This document shows positions 9,247-18,875 of a DNA stretch of 64,000 nucleotides, in pieces (the stretch's first letter is position 1; every line of letters begins with the position of its first letter). The stretch covers positions 71,565-135,564 of the forward strand of contig DATIBD010000019.1 in NCBI GenBank assembly GCA_035457705.1. Direction: 5' to 3'. The DNA comes from DASPGQ01 sp035457705. GTDB taxonomy: Bacteria; Acidobacteriota; Vicinamibacteria; Marinacidobacterales; SMYC01. The notes under the pieces were generated by a model. That model was not told the DNA's origin. It saw only the letters and a program-made list of their open reading frames with translations, and searched no databases. Position numbers and translations under genes: made by a program.

Positions 9247-9570
9247 TCAGGTCTTCCACTCATCGTCTTCGGCGACGAGAGTCGACTTGAGCCGGGTCAC
9301 CGTCAGAAGCTCCACGATCCGCTTGCTGGGATTGACGACGCGAAGCTTGCCGTCGATGCGGGACACGCTCGTATAGCAGCGCACGATCTCTCCGAGTCCC
9401 GCGCTGTCGACGTAGGGAACGTCGGCGAGGTTCAAGCCAATTCGCTTGTGCCCGGCCTGCACGAGGCTATCGACTTTCTCACGCAGGATGTCGTCGCCGT
9501 CGCCGATCATTAGCTTTCCCGAGAGGTCGAGCATCACGACGTCGCCTTCGTGCCTTTCTTCGATTTTCAT
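9247..9570 (-). CDS. STAS-domain anti-sigma factor antagonist-like protein
   Basis: 107 residues covering one STAS domain: VVMLDLSGKLMIGDGDD, LNLADVPYVDSAGLGEIV and LRVVNPSKRIVELLTVTRL. The Ser in VDSAGLGE matches the phosphorylated serine of SpoIIAA/RsbV proteins. The family relays partner-switching signals by binding an anti-sigma kinase when unphosphorylated. No anti-sigma kinase is adjacent; the histidine kinase and Ser/Thr kinase of the neighbouring operon are possible but unproven partners. It is convergent with the FadL-like gene. Confidence 0.85.
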   Translation of the reverse strand: MKIEERHEGDVVMLDLSGKLMIGDGDDILREKVDSLVQAGHKRIGLNLADVPYVDSAGLGEIVRCYTSVSRIDGKLRVVNPSKRIVELLTVTRLKSTLVAEDDEWKT

Positions 9571-9735
9571 TGGTGATTCACCTTTCCCGATCTGGACTGC
9601 CGCATCCCAAACCCGCAGTCGTGTCGGGTGAAGTTACCGCTGGTTGGGCCTGAACACAAGTCTCTTGGCTCGTCTGGACGTGCGGCCAGGACCCGAGACC
9701 GGGATTCCGCATCATTCAAGAGGGATCCTGGCATC

Positions 9736-10341
9736 TCAGGTGAGCTCGCGTATCGTTCGCCCCAGGTCCTTTCGCGGAACGATGTTGTGTTTTATCCAGA
9801 AGCCGGGGTAGAGCGTCACGAAGCCCGTGGGGTCCACGTCGAGCTCGGTGAGGAAACCCGACGTGCTCTCGTAGCGATAGCGAGAGGAATCGATGCGGTA
9901 GTAGCTTTGCTCCAGCGGCACCAGGTCGAAACTCGGGAACCGAAGCCAAGCGGCTCGAACCGCAGATCCCTGTCCGATCGGGAGGTCCAGCCGGCGAATG
10001 GGCAGGAGGTTGGTCGATGGACTGAAGTTCAAGTCGAGATCGAGGGCGCCTTCGACCTCCGGACAGTGGGACTCTCCGAGCCACCAGCGCCCGCGCTCGG
10101 CGCGGATCTCGAGAGCCACGAGCTCACTCCCGAGCCAGCCCGCAACCTTCCCGCGACGAGTTCTCCAGTGGGAGTCGCACTGGATGGCGTAGTCGAGACG
10201 ACAGGGCTTCCCGTCGTAATCGAAGACCGCCGTCCCCTCGAGACACCAATCCTTGCCGCGGGAGTCGAGCCGGGCACATTCATGACCGGCTCGATCCAGC
10301 CTCTGCCAGAGTATGGTGTTCGCGGGCACGCGCTTCCTCAA
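9736..10341 (-). CDS. Putative glycolipid-binding family protein
   Basis: 201 residues resembling the putative glycolipid-binding family (PF06475 type): RLDYAIQCDSHWRTRRGKVAGW, WWLGESHCPEVEGALDLDL, NLLPIRRLDLPIGQG, AAWLRFPSFDLVPLEQSYYR, and the C-terminal LDVDPTGFVTLYPGFW. Length is normal for the family. The start codon appears to be TTG at 10341. The molecular role is poorly defined in the family. No signal peptide is seen, so it is probably cytoplasmic. Confidence 0.7.
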   Translation of the reverse strand: MRKRVPANTILWQRLDRAGHECARLDSRGKDWCLEGTAVFDYDGKPCRLDYAIQCDSHWRTRRGKVAGWLGSELVALEIRAERGRWWLGESHCPEVEGALDLDLNFSPSTNLLPIRRLDLPIGQGSAVRAAWLRFPSFDLVPLEQSYYRIDSSRYRYESTSGFLTELDVDPTGFVTLYPGFWIKHNIVPRKDLGRTIRELT

Positions 10342-10428
10342 AGGATTTTACTGTGCCGATGAGCCAGATGGGTGGCGCGAGCATGCCGCGGGAGCGATTG
10401 CCATACGGAGATACCTGTCCTGACGCAG

Positions 10429-11028
10429 TCAGAACCGGAGGCCGATGCTGAACGTCAGCTTCAGGTTTCCACCCCAGAAGCTGTCTTCGGTGACCGCCTC
10501 ACGATCCCGGTTGATGGCCGGTGCCGGGTAGCGGAGAAGCAAATCAGAGACGTCCACTCGCACGAGACTCCGATCCGTTGGATAGAGCTCGATTCCGCCT
10601 CCGAGATCGAGAGCGAGAACCGTTCGGCCCCCGGCGAGGAGGCAGGACAGCGGTGGAGGATAAATGAGAATGCAAGCGAACGGCTGCCCGGCTCCGGCGA
10701 ATCGCACGAAGCCCGGCCGAGCCTTACCGAAGACCGAAAGCCAGTCGAAACGCGGTCCGACCTTGATCCCAAAGAGTCCTTCGATACGTGAGCTCGTGAT
10801 GGTGACGCGGTCGGGAATGTCTTGGGGATAGAAGCTCAGCTCGCCTTCGACCCCCAGAAGCGGAGTCGCCTGATAGCCGATTCGGCCCCCGATGCCCAGG
10901 TCCGTGGCGTCGAGCTCGTGTTGGAACGTCGTGCCCAGGAGTGCGCTCAACTCGAGGCCTCGTTCCTGAGCACGGGCGTTCATGACTGTGGAAAGAAAAA
11001 TGAGCGTGGCGATGGTGACGTTTCTCAA
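10429..11028 (-). CDS. Small outer-membrane beta-barrel protein
   Basis: 199 residues with a cleavable signal peptide (TIATLIFLSTVMNARAQ, AxA-like site before Q). Amphipathic beta strands follow (LGIGGRIGYQATPLLGVEGELSFYP), ending KLTFSIGLRF with the terminal Phe typical of barrel assembly signals. The start codon reads TTG. Domain style matches OmpA-like/OMP_b-brl barrels, but the ligand and function are unknown. Confidence 0.65.
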   Translation of the reverse strand: MRNVTIATLIFLSTVMNARAQERGLELSALLGTTFQHELDATDLGIGGRIGYQATPLLGVEGELSFYPQDIPDRVTITSSRIEGLFGIKVGPRFDWLSVFGKARPGFVRFAGAGQPFACILIYPPPLSCLLAGGRTVLALDLGGGIELYPTDRSLVRVDVSDLLLRYPAPAINRDREAVTEDSFWGGNLKLTFSIGLRF

Positions 11029-11206
11029 AGGTTATGGCTCCATGTCGGTAGAATTTAGACAGATCGGTGCGCGGAGCACAAGGCCGCACCAATCGTCAAG
11101 AGACTCCTCACGAAGACTTCGTGAGCTCCGGGAAGCGGCCGAGCCGTGACCATTGCTCCGCGCTTCTATGACCCCCGAGGTCCGTCCAGCGACGTCGCGA
11201 CAACTC

Positions 11207-11695
11207 TCATTGCACCCCCCTCAGGAGCGTGAGGGCTTTCAACGCGGCCAGCCAGGCCACGAGGGTCGCGGCGTGCCGAACGTAGCCTAGCCGAACCCAC
11301 CGGAGTGCCGTCGCAACGGCGTCCCCTTGGGAAAGCGTCTCCTCGCGCATCAGCCGCAGCATCGTGGGGATGAAATAAGCGAAGGTCATGCTCCGGTCGA
11401 CGAGCGCGGCAAGCCCCGCGGTCAGCCACCAGCCGCGGACCGGCGCCTCGGTCCAGAAAGACCCTACCAGGCTCGCCAGGGTGAGAAGAGTGAGGGGGAT
11501 CGTCGTGACAAAGATCCAGAACCGAAGACCGGTGTTCGCCTGCAGTGCAGCGGCGCGGTTCCACTCATAGCCAGACTCGGTTGGCACGAGCCATTGAGGA
11601 ACCACGATTCGTGACTCGTAGAGACCGGCCCCGAAAGCGATCCCCAGATTGATCACGAACAGCCACAGCAAAACCTCGGTGAGCGATCCTGTCAT
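11207..11695 (-). CDS. Integral membrane protein of unknown function
   Basis: 162 residues with four hydrophobic helices: LLWLFVINLGIAFGAGLYE, FWIFVTTIPLTLLTLASLVG, GWWLTAGLAALVDRSMTF and HAATLVAWLAALKALTLL. The arrangement resembles small DUF1772-like membrane proteins, but I cannot place it firmly. It starts with ATG at 11695 and stands alone between the barrel gene and the TfoX-like gene. Confidence 0.6.
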   Translation of the reverse strand: MTGSLTEVLLWLFVINLGIAFGAGLYESRIVVPQWLVPTESGYEWNRAAALQANTGLRFWIFVTTIPLTLLTLASLVGSFWTEAPVRGWWLTAGLAALVDRSMTFAYFIPTMLRLMREETLSQGDAVATALRWVRLGYVRHAATLVAWLAALKALTLLRGVQ

Positions 11696-11788
11696 GTCTC
11701 AGTCACGGCCCTTAGGGGCTGCCATCGACGAATTCTTCCTGCTCTCCAAGGTGGAGTAAGACTGAACTGTCGACAATGGACTGTCTCC

Positions 11789-12151
11789 TCAGCTCCTCCT
11801 GGGAAGCGATCGTGCGAACGAGGCGCCGAGGTCGACCCATTTCTTCAGCGCCGCGGTGGTGCGGTAACCAGGAGGAGAGACGTAGACGAACCCTTTGAGG
11901 GCGCGTCCGGTGAAGTCCATCGGTCGTGTCGAGGACTTCGAGAGGGCCCGCTCGTACTGCTCCGGCCCGACCCGAACCATCAGGTTCTCCTTTTCCACGC
12001 CGCAGGCCATGTTGCCGTTCACTAGGAAGCAGACTCCTCCAAACATCTTCTTTTCCGTCACTCCGCGGCGGCGCCCGAGAACTTCTCGGACCCGCTCCGC
12101 GAGCTTTTCGTCATACGGCACATCAAGCCTCCTGAGAGCGTCTGGTTCCAT
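11789..12151 (-). CDS. TfoX N-terminal domain protein
   Basis: About 120 residues with the TfoX_N domain: YDEKLAERVREVLG, VTEKKMFGGVCFLVNGNMACG, NLMVRVGPEQYERAL, and MDFTGRALKGFVYVSP. Stand-alone TfoX_N proteins are common; the Pasteurellaceae/Vibrio TfoX acts in competence, but this form lacks the C-terminal TfoX domain and its role is unknown. The start at 12151 (MEPDALRR) is preferred to 12169, although neither has a good Shine-Dalgarno sequence. Confidence 0.8.
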   Translation of the reverse strand: MEPDALRRLDVPYDEKLAERVREVLGRRRGVTEKKMFGGVCFLVNGNMACGVEKENLMVRVGPEQYERALSKSSTRPMDFTGRALKGFVYVSPPGYRTTAALKKWVDLGASFARSLPRRS

Positions 12152-12255
12152 ACGCGAGCGCGACGGCAACGTCGGCCAGAGCGAATTGAAGCAATTTCAT
12201 GCGATGGTAGCTCAAGACGATGACCCTGATACCGATGAGCCCGTTGGAAGAATTG

Positions 12256-13716
12256 CTACACCGTTACCTTTTTCCATCCACCTCGCTTGAACAGCCACAG
12301 CGTGAATAGTCCCACGGAGGTTTCTGAGAGGAAGATGGCCCAAAACACACCCGTGTGCGCCATCCCGAGTGTTTTTGCCATGAAGTATGACAGCGGGATC
12401 TGGATGAACCAGAAAAAGACGAGGTTGATCTTCGTTGGCGTGGCCGTGTCGCCTGCTCCGTTGAACGCCTGCACCGCCACCATCCACCATGCGTATACGA
12501 AGTAGGAATAGGAAACGATGGTCAGCCACTGTCCTCCGACAGAGATCACTTCGGCATCGTCGGTGAAGATGCTCACCAACGAATCACTGAACAGAAAATA
12601 CAACACGGAGACCCCAATCAGGAAAAACATGTTCCACGAACCGGTAACCCAGACCGCGCGTTCGGCGCGCTCGGGCTTTTGGGCGCCGAGATTCTGCCCC
12701 ACGAGTGTCGCCACGGCGTTCGACATACCCCAGGCGGGCATCAACGTGAACATCATGATACGCATAGCGATAGTCGCCCCGGCGACCGCCTGGCTCCCGA
12801 ACTCGGCGATGATGCGCATCAAGAAAATCCACGAGGTCATTGCAATGATCATCTGTCCAATTCCGCCCAGTGATGTGCGGACGAGTTTGGCAATGACCTG
12901 TCGGTTCAAACACAGCTGGGAACGAAGCAGGCGAATATGTTTGCTGCCTTTGAACAGGACGCCCAGTTGACTGAGCACGCCAATGCCTCTGCCGATATTG
13001 GTCGCCAGGGCAGCACCTTCTATTCCCAGCTCGGGAAAAGGTCCCAGGCCGTAGATGAGAACCGGGTCGAGAACCATATTGAATCCATTCGCAAGCCAAA
13101 GAACGCGCATGGCAATGGCGGCATCGCCCGCTCCCCGGAAAATGGCGTTGATCACAAACAGCAGCATGATCACGGCATTGCCGCCCAGCATCCATTGCGT
13201 GTAGGGGTAGCCATGTTCGAGCGTCCAGGCATCGGCTCCCATCAACCCGAGCAAATCTTTCGCAAAGACGATACCGACGATGGCAAACGGCAGGGAGACC
13301 AGCACGGCGAGAAATATGGCCTGGACAGCGGCGACCCCCGCTTGTTCTTTGTGCTTTTCGCCGATTCGCCTTGCGACGACAGCGGTTACAGCCATGGACA
13401 ACCCGATGCCGATGGAATAGAGCAGAAACAGATAGGTTTCCGTCAGCCCAACCGTCGCCACCGCGGAGGCGCCGAGTGTGCCGACGAAGTAGATGTCTAC
13501 GACGGCAAACGTGGACTCCATGATCAATTCCAAGATCATCGGTACGGCCAGCAGGAACACCGCTTTACCGATACCGATCTGCGTGTAGTCGGCTTCGGTC
13601 CCGCGGATCGCGTTCTTCAATTCCTGCCATAGCGATGGAGTGCCCTCTCCGAGTGACGATGTGGCTTGGCCATCTATGGCCGCTTCAATTTGCGTTTCTC
13701 GAGATTCTTCCTTCAA
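12256..13716 (-). CDS. MATE family multidrug/Na+ antiporter
   Basis: 486 residues with twelve predicted transmembrane segments in the two-fold MATE pattern. The characteristic start of the first half is AVFLLAVPMILELIMESTFAVVDIYFVGTLGASAVATVGL, and the second half opens at LVRTSLGGIGQMIIAM. Length and pattern match the NorM/DinF group. It exports cationic drugs or metabolites by Na+ or H+ antiport in characterised members; the substrate here is unknown. It is a single gene, divergent from the HExxH protein across about 290 bp in which I see no gene. Confidence 0.85.
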   Translation of the reverse strand: MKEESRETQIEAAIDGQATSSLGEGTPSLWQELKNAIRGTEADYTQIGIGKAVFLLAVPMILELIMESTFAVVDIYFVGTLGASAVATVGLTETYLFLLYSIGIGLSMAVTAVVARRIGEKHKEQAGVAAVQAIFLAVLVSLPFAIVGIVFAKDLLGLMGADAWTLEHGYPYTQWMLGGNAVIMLLFVINAIFRGAGDAAIAMRVLWLANGFNMVLDPVLIYGLGPFPELGIEGAALATNIGRGIGVLSQLGVLFKGSKHIRLLRSQLCLNRQVIAKLVRTSLGGIGQMIIAMTSWIFLMRIIAEFGSQAVAGATIAMRIMMFTLMPAWGMSNAVATLVGQNLGAQKPERAERAVWVTGSWNMFFLIGVSVLYFLFSDSLVSIFTDDAEVISVGGQWLTIVSYSYFVYAWWMVAVQAFNGAGDTATPTKINLVFFWFIQIPLSYFMAKTLGMAHTGVFWAIFLSETSVGLFTLWLFKRGGWKKVTV

Positions 13717-14007
13717 GGGTCTCCTTTATCCCGGAGTGCAAGCCTATTCTGTCGCAGCCCGCTCCGAAATGATCCGCAGGCGCGGACCGCGCCATCCGCC
13801 CCGTGGCGTTTCCACGGGTAGCCGAGAGGTGAACAAAAAGCGTGGAATCCGACCCCCTGTCCGTCGCCCAAACGGGGCGCGGATCGTTTTTCGAGCGCGA
13901 CGCCGTGCTCGGCACGTGTTTGGGTTTGCTTAGAAACCTTTACCCATCCCTTCAGGACTCTTTAGGCCCCCGAGCTCCATGCTCTCCCCTGAGCGAGGAG
14001 GGATGGG

Positions 14008-14602
14008 ATGCGAAGATGGATCGGATTGGCGGCTTGGGTCCTGTCGACCGGCGCATCGGCGGCCCAGGAATGCGTCGGGGCCGGCCCTGGTGCTGCGCTG
14101 GTGCGATCCGCACGGGCTTTTTGGCAACACCAAGGCAGTCGGAAAGCGGCTCGATGGGATATTCGGAGCTATCGGCGTCGAGCTCTCGTGGAAGAAATGC
14201 ACGCCCGGCTCGGAGTCCGGCCGTCCCGAGATCCGCGTCGTTCTCGTTCACTCGGAAGCCTCAGGCTGGGATCTCGACGCGGAAGCGATGGGCGCGAACC
14301 TGAGCCGAAGCGGGCCCCAGAGCCAGGTCTACATCTTTTATAACAGCGTGGTCCGCGCCCTCGGCCATTCTCCGAAGACGCTCTCCGACAGGTGGCTCTC
14401 GGCGCGCGAAACGAGAGAACTGTCCCGCGGGCTCGCCCGGGTGACCGCCCACGAAGTCATGCACGCCGTGCTGCCCGAGCTCCCTCACGCCGAGGACGGG
14501 TTGACGCACTCCGAGCTCGACCGCGACGCGTTGCTCGATGGCGAGGCTCGCATCGACGAAGCGGTGGCGAAGGCATTCCAGGCAGCGCTCGTGAAAGAAT
14601 GA
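14008..14602 (+). pseudogene. Secreted HExxH metalloprotease-like protein with apparent frameshift
   Basis: The ATG at 14008 opens a clear signal peptide (MRRWIGLAAWVLSTGASAAQ). The mature domain (LVLRWCDPHGLFGNTKAV ... VTAHEVMHAVLPELPHAEDGLTHSEL) lies in a different frame, reached only after a one-base shift near 14070-14095. A start at 14003 in the domain frame gives no signal peptide. The HEVMH motif, with His again at LPH and THSE, is a zincin-like metal site. The family is an uncharacterised group of small secreted proteins. It is either a frameshifted gene or an assembly indel in the GC-rich GGGGCCGGCCC tract. Confidence 0.6.
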
Positions 14603-14860
14603 GCTCGGTCTCGAAAGGCCGGACCCAATCCTACGGAGACTAGGTAGCCAGGAGCGCGTGTCGGGGATCGCCTGCTGTGGGAAAAACACAGCGCTGCCTG
14701 GGTCCTCGAGACCCGCAGCCGAAACCACGAAGTCAGTTCGACCGCGTGTGTTAGAATCGTCTCGTTCTACCGACCGGAGCGGTCTCATAGGGGTTCACCG
14801 CGAGCGCGTAGCGAGTTTGGCCATCGATGGGACTTCCTTCATGGGGAAGGAGGGAGGCCG

Positions 14861-17800
14861 ATGCGTGCTTTCCGTTTTGCGTTCATCCTTGCCTCGGGCT
14901 CGGTAATTCTTCTTCACGCCGTCGCGACGAACGGCCTCGCTCAGCAGAGTCCAAACCGCCGCGTCCAGGCCCGCCCTTTCCTCGAAGCGGCGCGTTCTTC
15001 CCCCGACCCGGAATACGTGGTGGTGCGCTTTCGGGAAGGCGCAGGTCAAAGCGATCTCCGGAGCCTTCCGGGAGCCGTCCGTCGGGTGAAAGGGCAATCC
15101 CGCTCCCGGCTCCATCGATACTCCGTGCCGCAGGGAGTGAGCCGGGACGAGTTGCTCGCGGCGCTCAGGAACGATCCCGTCGTGGAGGAGGCGGGCCCCG
15201 TTCTCATCGTCCGCGCGCTCGAAGTCCCCGACGACGAGGATTTCGTCTATCAATGGCACCTGCACAGCACGGACGGGGGTGCGTGGGCGGACAGCGCCTG
15301 GGACCTCGCTCCCAGCCGAGGGCAAGGAGTCGTGGTGGCGGTGATCGACACCGGCGTCGCCTACGAGGACTTCACCGGCACAGTGGACGGCTTCTTCCAG
15401 AGCTTCAAGCGGGCGACCGATCTCGACTCGACCCCGTTCGTCTCCCCCTGGGACTTCCGCAACAACGACGCGCATGCCAACGATGACAACGGCCACGGGA
15501 CTCACGTGACCGGCACCATCGCCCAGGATACGAACAACGCCTTCGGAGTCGCGGGCATCGCTCACGCGAGCACCATCATGCCGATCAAAGTGCTGGACTA
15601 CGTCGGCTCCGGTTTCGCGGACGATCTGGTCGAGGCCATCTATTATGCCGTCGACAACGGCGCCCGGGTGATCAACATGAGCCTGGGCTTCCCCGAGACC
15701 GGCTCTCCCGACGCCCAGGGCGACGTCTGCACCGAGATCGTCGGGCTCAATGCGGTCCTGGACTATGCGTACGACAGGGGAGTGGTGGTGGTTGCCGCCG
15801 CCGGCAACGACGGAGGGGGCACCGTTCTCTGTCCCGCGGCCCATCCGAAGGTGATCGCCGTGGCCGCCAGCCGTTTCGACGGTCAAGCCTCCTATTACTC
15901 CAACAGCGGAACCGCCCTCGACATCACGGCACCCGGGGGCGACCCCAGCGTGGATCAGAACACGGATGGCTACGCCGACGAGGTCCTCCAGGAAACCTAT
16001 TGCTACGATTGGCTCACTCTTCTCTTTCTCGGGAGATACGACGAGTTCTGCGACGTGTTCTACTCCGGAACATCCACGGCCTCTCCCCATGTTGCGGGAA
16101 CGGCTGCGCTTCTCTTGGGCGAAGATCCTTCCTTGAGCCCCGATGAGGTCCGGTCACACCTTATCTCTTCCGCTCGGGATCGCGGCGCCCCGGGATGGGA
16201 CTCGACCTATGGATGGGGCATTCTCGATGCGGGCGCCGCCGTTGCCTCGGTGCTCGGAGTCCCGCCTCCTTCCCCTCCAACGCCCGAAGCTCCGACGGAC
16301 CTCACGGCCACGCCTGTCTCGTCGCACCAGGTCGACCTGAGCTGGACCGATAACTCCACGGATGAGACGGGGTTCCGTCTCGAGCGCTCCACCGACGGCG
16401 GAGTGGTCTTCACCTCTATCGCCTTTCTCGAAGCCGAAGTCACCGCTTACTCCAACGTCAACCTGGCGGCGGGCAGTACCTATCACTACCGGGTCCGCGC
16501 CCACGAGGGCCCCTATGCTTCGCCCTATTCCAACGTCGTTTCGGTGACGACGACACCGCTCCCGGGTGCCCCTACCAACCTCATTGCCACCTCCGTCTCC
16601 TCGAGCCGCATCGACCTCAGCTGGACGGACAATTCCACCAGCGAGTCCGGGTTCAAGATCGAGCGCTCGACCGACGGGGTCAACTACTTGCAGATCGCCA
16701 ACCGCGGCGCGAACGTCACGAGCTTTTCGAACGTCAATCTGACCGCCGGTGTCCTCTTCTACTATCGGGTGCGCGCCTACGAAGGGGTGGACCACTCGGA
16801 GTACTCGAACGTGGTGTCGTCGGAGACCCTGCCCCCGCCGGCCGCGCCCACGATGCTCGCCGCCACCGCCGTCTCCCCGAGCCGCATCGACTTGAGCTGG
16901 ACCGACAACTCGAGCTATGAGGCGGGCTTCAAGATCGAGCGCTCGACCGACGGGGTCAACTTCGTTCAGGTTACGACCCGCGGCGCCAACGTCACCACGT
17001 TCTCGAATACTAATCTGACCGCCGGCGTTACTTACCACTACCGCGTCCGCGCTTACGACGGGCCCAACCATTCCGGCTACTCCAACCTGGCCTCGGCGTC
17101 GACCCAGGGCGCGCCCGCCGCCCCCAGCGGCCTCGGGGCTACCGCGGTCTCATCGAGCCGCGTCGTCCTGAGCTGGACGGACAATGCGACCAACGAGGCG
17201 GGCTACAAGGTGGAGCGAGGGACCGATGGGGTGAGCTTCAGCCAGGTGGTGCTCCTGGGCGCGAACGCGACGACGTACTCGAACACGAACCTGGTCGCCG
17301 AGACCACCTATTATTTCCGGGTGCGTGCTTACGAGGGAGCGAACCATTCGGAGTACTCGAACGTCGTTTCGAGGGAGACATTGCCCTCGCCGGCCACGCC
17401 CACGATGCTCACTGCCACCGCCGTCTCCCCGAGCCGCATCGACTTGAGCTGGACGGACAACTCGAGCTACGAGGCGGGCTTCAAGATCGAGCGCTCGACC
17501 GACGGGATCAACTTCGTCCAGGTTGCGACCCGCGGCGCCAACGTCACCACGTACTCGAATACTAGTTTGAGCGCCGGCGTGACTTATCACTACCGAATCC
17601 GCGCTTACGACGGGCTCAACCATTCCGGCTACTCCAACGTGGCCTCGGCGTCCACCCAGGGCGCACCCGCCGCCCCAAGCGGCCTAGGGGCTATCGCGGT
17701 CTCCTCGAGCCGCATCGACCTGAGCTGGACAGACAATGCAACCAACGAGGCAGGCTACAAGGTGGAGCGGGGAACCGATGGGGTGAGCTTCAGCCAGGTG

Positions 17801-18769
17801 GCGGTCCTGGGCGCGAACGCGACGACGTACTCGAACACGAACCTGGTCGCCGAGACTACATATTATTACCGCGTGCGTGCTTACGAGGGAGCGAACCACT
17901 CGGAGTACTCGGACGTCGTTTCGGGGGAGACCCTGCCCCCGCCGGCCGCGCCCACGATGCTAACCGCCACCGCCGTCTCCCCGAGCCGCATCGACTTGAG
18001 CTGGACGGACAACTCGAGCTACGAGGCGGGGTTCAAGATCGAGCGCTCGACCGACGGGGTCAACTTCGTTCAGGTTGCGACCCGCGGCGCCAACGTCACC
18101 ACGTACTCGAATACTAGTTTGAGCGCCGGCGTTACTTATCACTACCGTGTCCGCGCTTACGACGGGCCCAACGATTCCGGCTACTCCAACCTGGCCTCGG
18201 CGTCGACCCAGGGCGGGCCTGCCGCCCCCAGCGGCCTAGGGGCTACCGCGGTCTCCTCGAGCCGCATCGTCCTGAGCTGGACGGACAATGCGACCAACGA
18301 GGCAGGCTACAAGGTGGAGCGGGGAACCGATGGGGTGAGCTTCAGCCAGGTGGCGGTCCTGGGCGCGAACGCGACGACGTACTCGAATACGAATCTGGTT
18401 GCCGAGACCACCTATTATTACCGGGTGCGTGCTTACGAGGGAACGAACCACTCGGAGTACTCGAACATCGTGTCGTCGGAGACTCTGCCCCCGCCGGCCA
18501 CGCCCACGATGCTCTCTGCCACCGCCGTCTCCCCGAGCCGCATCGACTTGAGCTGGACGGACAACTCGAGCTACGAGGCGGGCTTCAAGATCGAGCGCTC
18601 GACCGACGGGGTCAACTTCGTTCAGGTTGCGACCCGCAGTGCCAACCTCACTACGTACTCGAACTTCTACCTGAGTGCCGGCGTGACTTATTACTACCGT
18701 ATCCGGGCTTACGACGGGCCCAACCATTCCCGCTACTCCGACGAGGCTTCGGCGACGACACCACCTTAG
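14861..18769 (+). CDS. Secreted S8 subtilisin-like serine protease with nine fibronectin III domains
   Basis: 1302 residues, with AAGGAGGGAGG just before ATG. Signal peptide residues 1-27, an inhibitor-I9-like propeptide (about 50-120; YVVVRFREGAGQ...), then the S8 catalytic domain (about 145-465). The catalytic triad is visible: Asp in VIDTGVAY (163), His in NGHGTHVTG (212) and Ser in GTSTASPHVAG (about 405). Nine Fn3 modules follow, each opening with the APT.L.A.AVS..RIDLSWTDNS pattern; modules 3-9 alternate two types in 552-bp units. There is no C-terminal anchor or sorting domain, since it ends soon after the last module, so it is probably released. Likely role: extracellular protein breakdown, with the Fn3 modules acting as spacers or polymer-binding units. 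Confidence 0.9.
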   Translation: MRAFRFAFILASGSVILLHAVATNGLAQQSPNRRVQARPFLEAARSSPDPEYVVVRFREGAGQSDLRSLPGAVRRVKGQSRSRLHRYSVPQGVSRDELLAALRNDPVVEEAGPVLIVRALEVPDDEDFVYQWHLHSTDGGAWADSAWDLAPSRGQGVVVAVIDTGVAYEDFTGTVDGFFQSFKRATDLDSTPFVSPWDFRNNDAHANDDNGHGTHVTGTIAQDTNNAFGVAGIAHASTIMPIKVLDYVGSGFADDLVEAIYYAVDNGARVINMSLGFPETGSPDAQGDVCTEIVGLNAVLDYAYDRGVVVVAAAGNDGGGTVLCPAAHPKVIAVAASRFDGQASYYSNSGTALDITAPGGDPSVDQNTDGYADEVLQETYCYDWLTLLFLGRYDEFCDVFYSGTSTASPHVAGTAALLLGEDPSLSPDEVRSHLISSARDRGAPGWDSTYGWGILDAGAAVASVLGVPPPSPPTPEAPTDLTATPVSSHQVDLSWTDNSTDETGFRLERSTDGGVVFTSIAFLEAEVTAYSNVNLAAGSTYHYRVRAHEGPYASPYSNVVSVTTTPLPGAPTNLIATSVSSSRIDLSWTDNSTSESGFKIERSTDGVNYLQIANRGANVTSFSNVNLTAGVLFYYRVRAYEGVDHSEYSNVVSSETLPPPAAPTMLAATAVSPSRIDLSWTDNSSYEAGFKIERSTDGVNFVQVTTRGANVTTFSNTNLTAGVTYHYRVRAYDGPNHSGYSNLASASTQGAPAAPSGLGATAVSSSRVVLSWTDNATNEAGYKVERGTDGVSFSQVVLLGANATTYSNTNLVAETTYYFRVRAYEGANHSEYSNVVSRETLPSPATPTMLTATAVSPSRIDLSWTDNSSYEAGFKIERSTDGINFVQVATRGANVTTYSNTSLSAGVTYHYRIRAYDGLNHSGYSNVASASTQGAPAAPSGLGAIAVSSSRIDLSWTDNATNEAGYKVERGTDGVSFSQVAVLGANATTYSNTNLVAETTYYYRVRAYEGANHSEYSDVVSGETLPPPAAPTMLTATAVSPSRIDLSWTDNSSYEAGFKIERSTDGVNFVQVATRGANVTTYSNTSLSAGVTYHYRVRAYDGPNDSGYSNLASASTQGGPAAPSGLGATAVSSSRIVLSWTDNATNEAGYKVERGTDGVSFSQVAVLGANATTYSNTNLVAETTYYYRVRAYEGTNHSEYSNIVSSETLPPPATPTMLSATAVSPSRIDLSWTDNSSYEAGFKIERSTDGVNFVQVATRSANLTTYSNFYLSAGVTYYYRIRAYDGPNHSRYSDEASATTPP
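16840..18769 (+). repeat. 552-bp tandem coding repeats (paired Fn3 modules)
   Basis: The string ACGATGCTC recurs at 16850, 17402, 17954 and 18506, exactly 552 bp (184 codons) apart. Each unit encodes two different Fn3 domains, one opening PTMLxATAVSPSRIDLSW and the other APSGLGAxAVSSSR. The last unit contains only the first type. The near identity of the units points to recent duplication or gene conversion. Confidence 0.9.
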
Positions 18770-18875
18770 CGGCTCGATTTCGTTGGACGGCCACGGCGAT
18801 AGACTCCAGCTTCTGATCGATGAAACCCCGCGCGATTTCTCGCCAAATTACGAACCCTGAGTGAGTGAGGCGCCT

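Noticed and set aside
14669..14690. GCTGTG-GGAAAAA-CACAGC hairpin as a terminator
   Set aside because: The stem is only 6 bp and no T tract follows in either direction.
14795..16090. 431-codon minus-strand open frame across the subtilase start
   Set aside because: The plus strand encodes an unmistakable signal peptide and catalytic triad there; the minus-strand product is compositionally odd and unrecognisable.
16154..18727. Repeated minus-strand open frames (MVGPVVSAD...-like)
   Set aside because: They recur only because the Fn3 coding repeats recur; they are the antisense of those repeats.
16840..18769. Regular repeats as a possible CRISPR or satellite
   Set aside because: The period is a multiple of three, the units are translated Fn3 domains, and there are no spacers.
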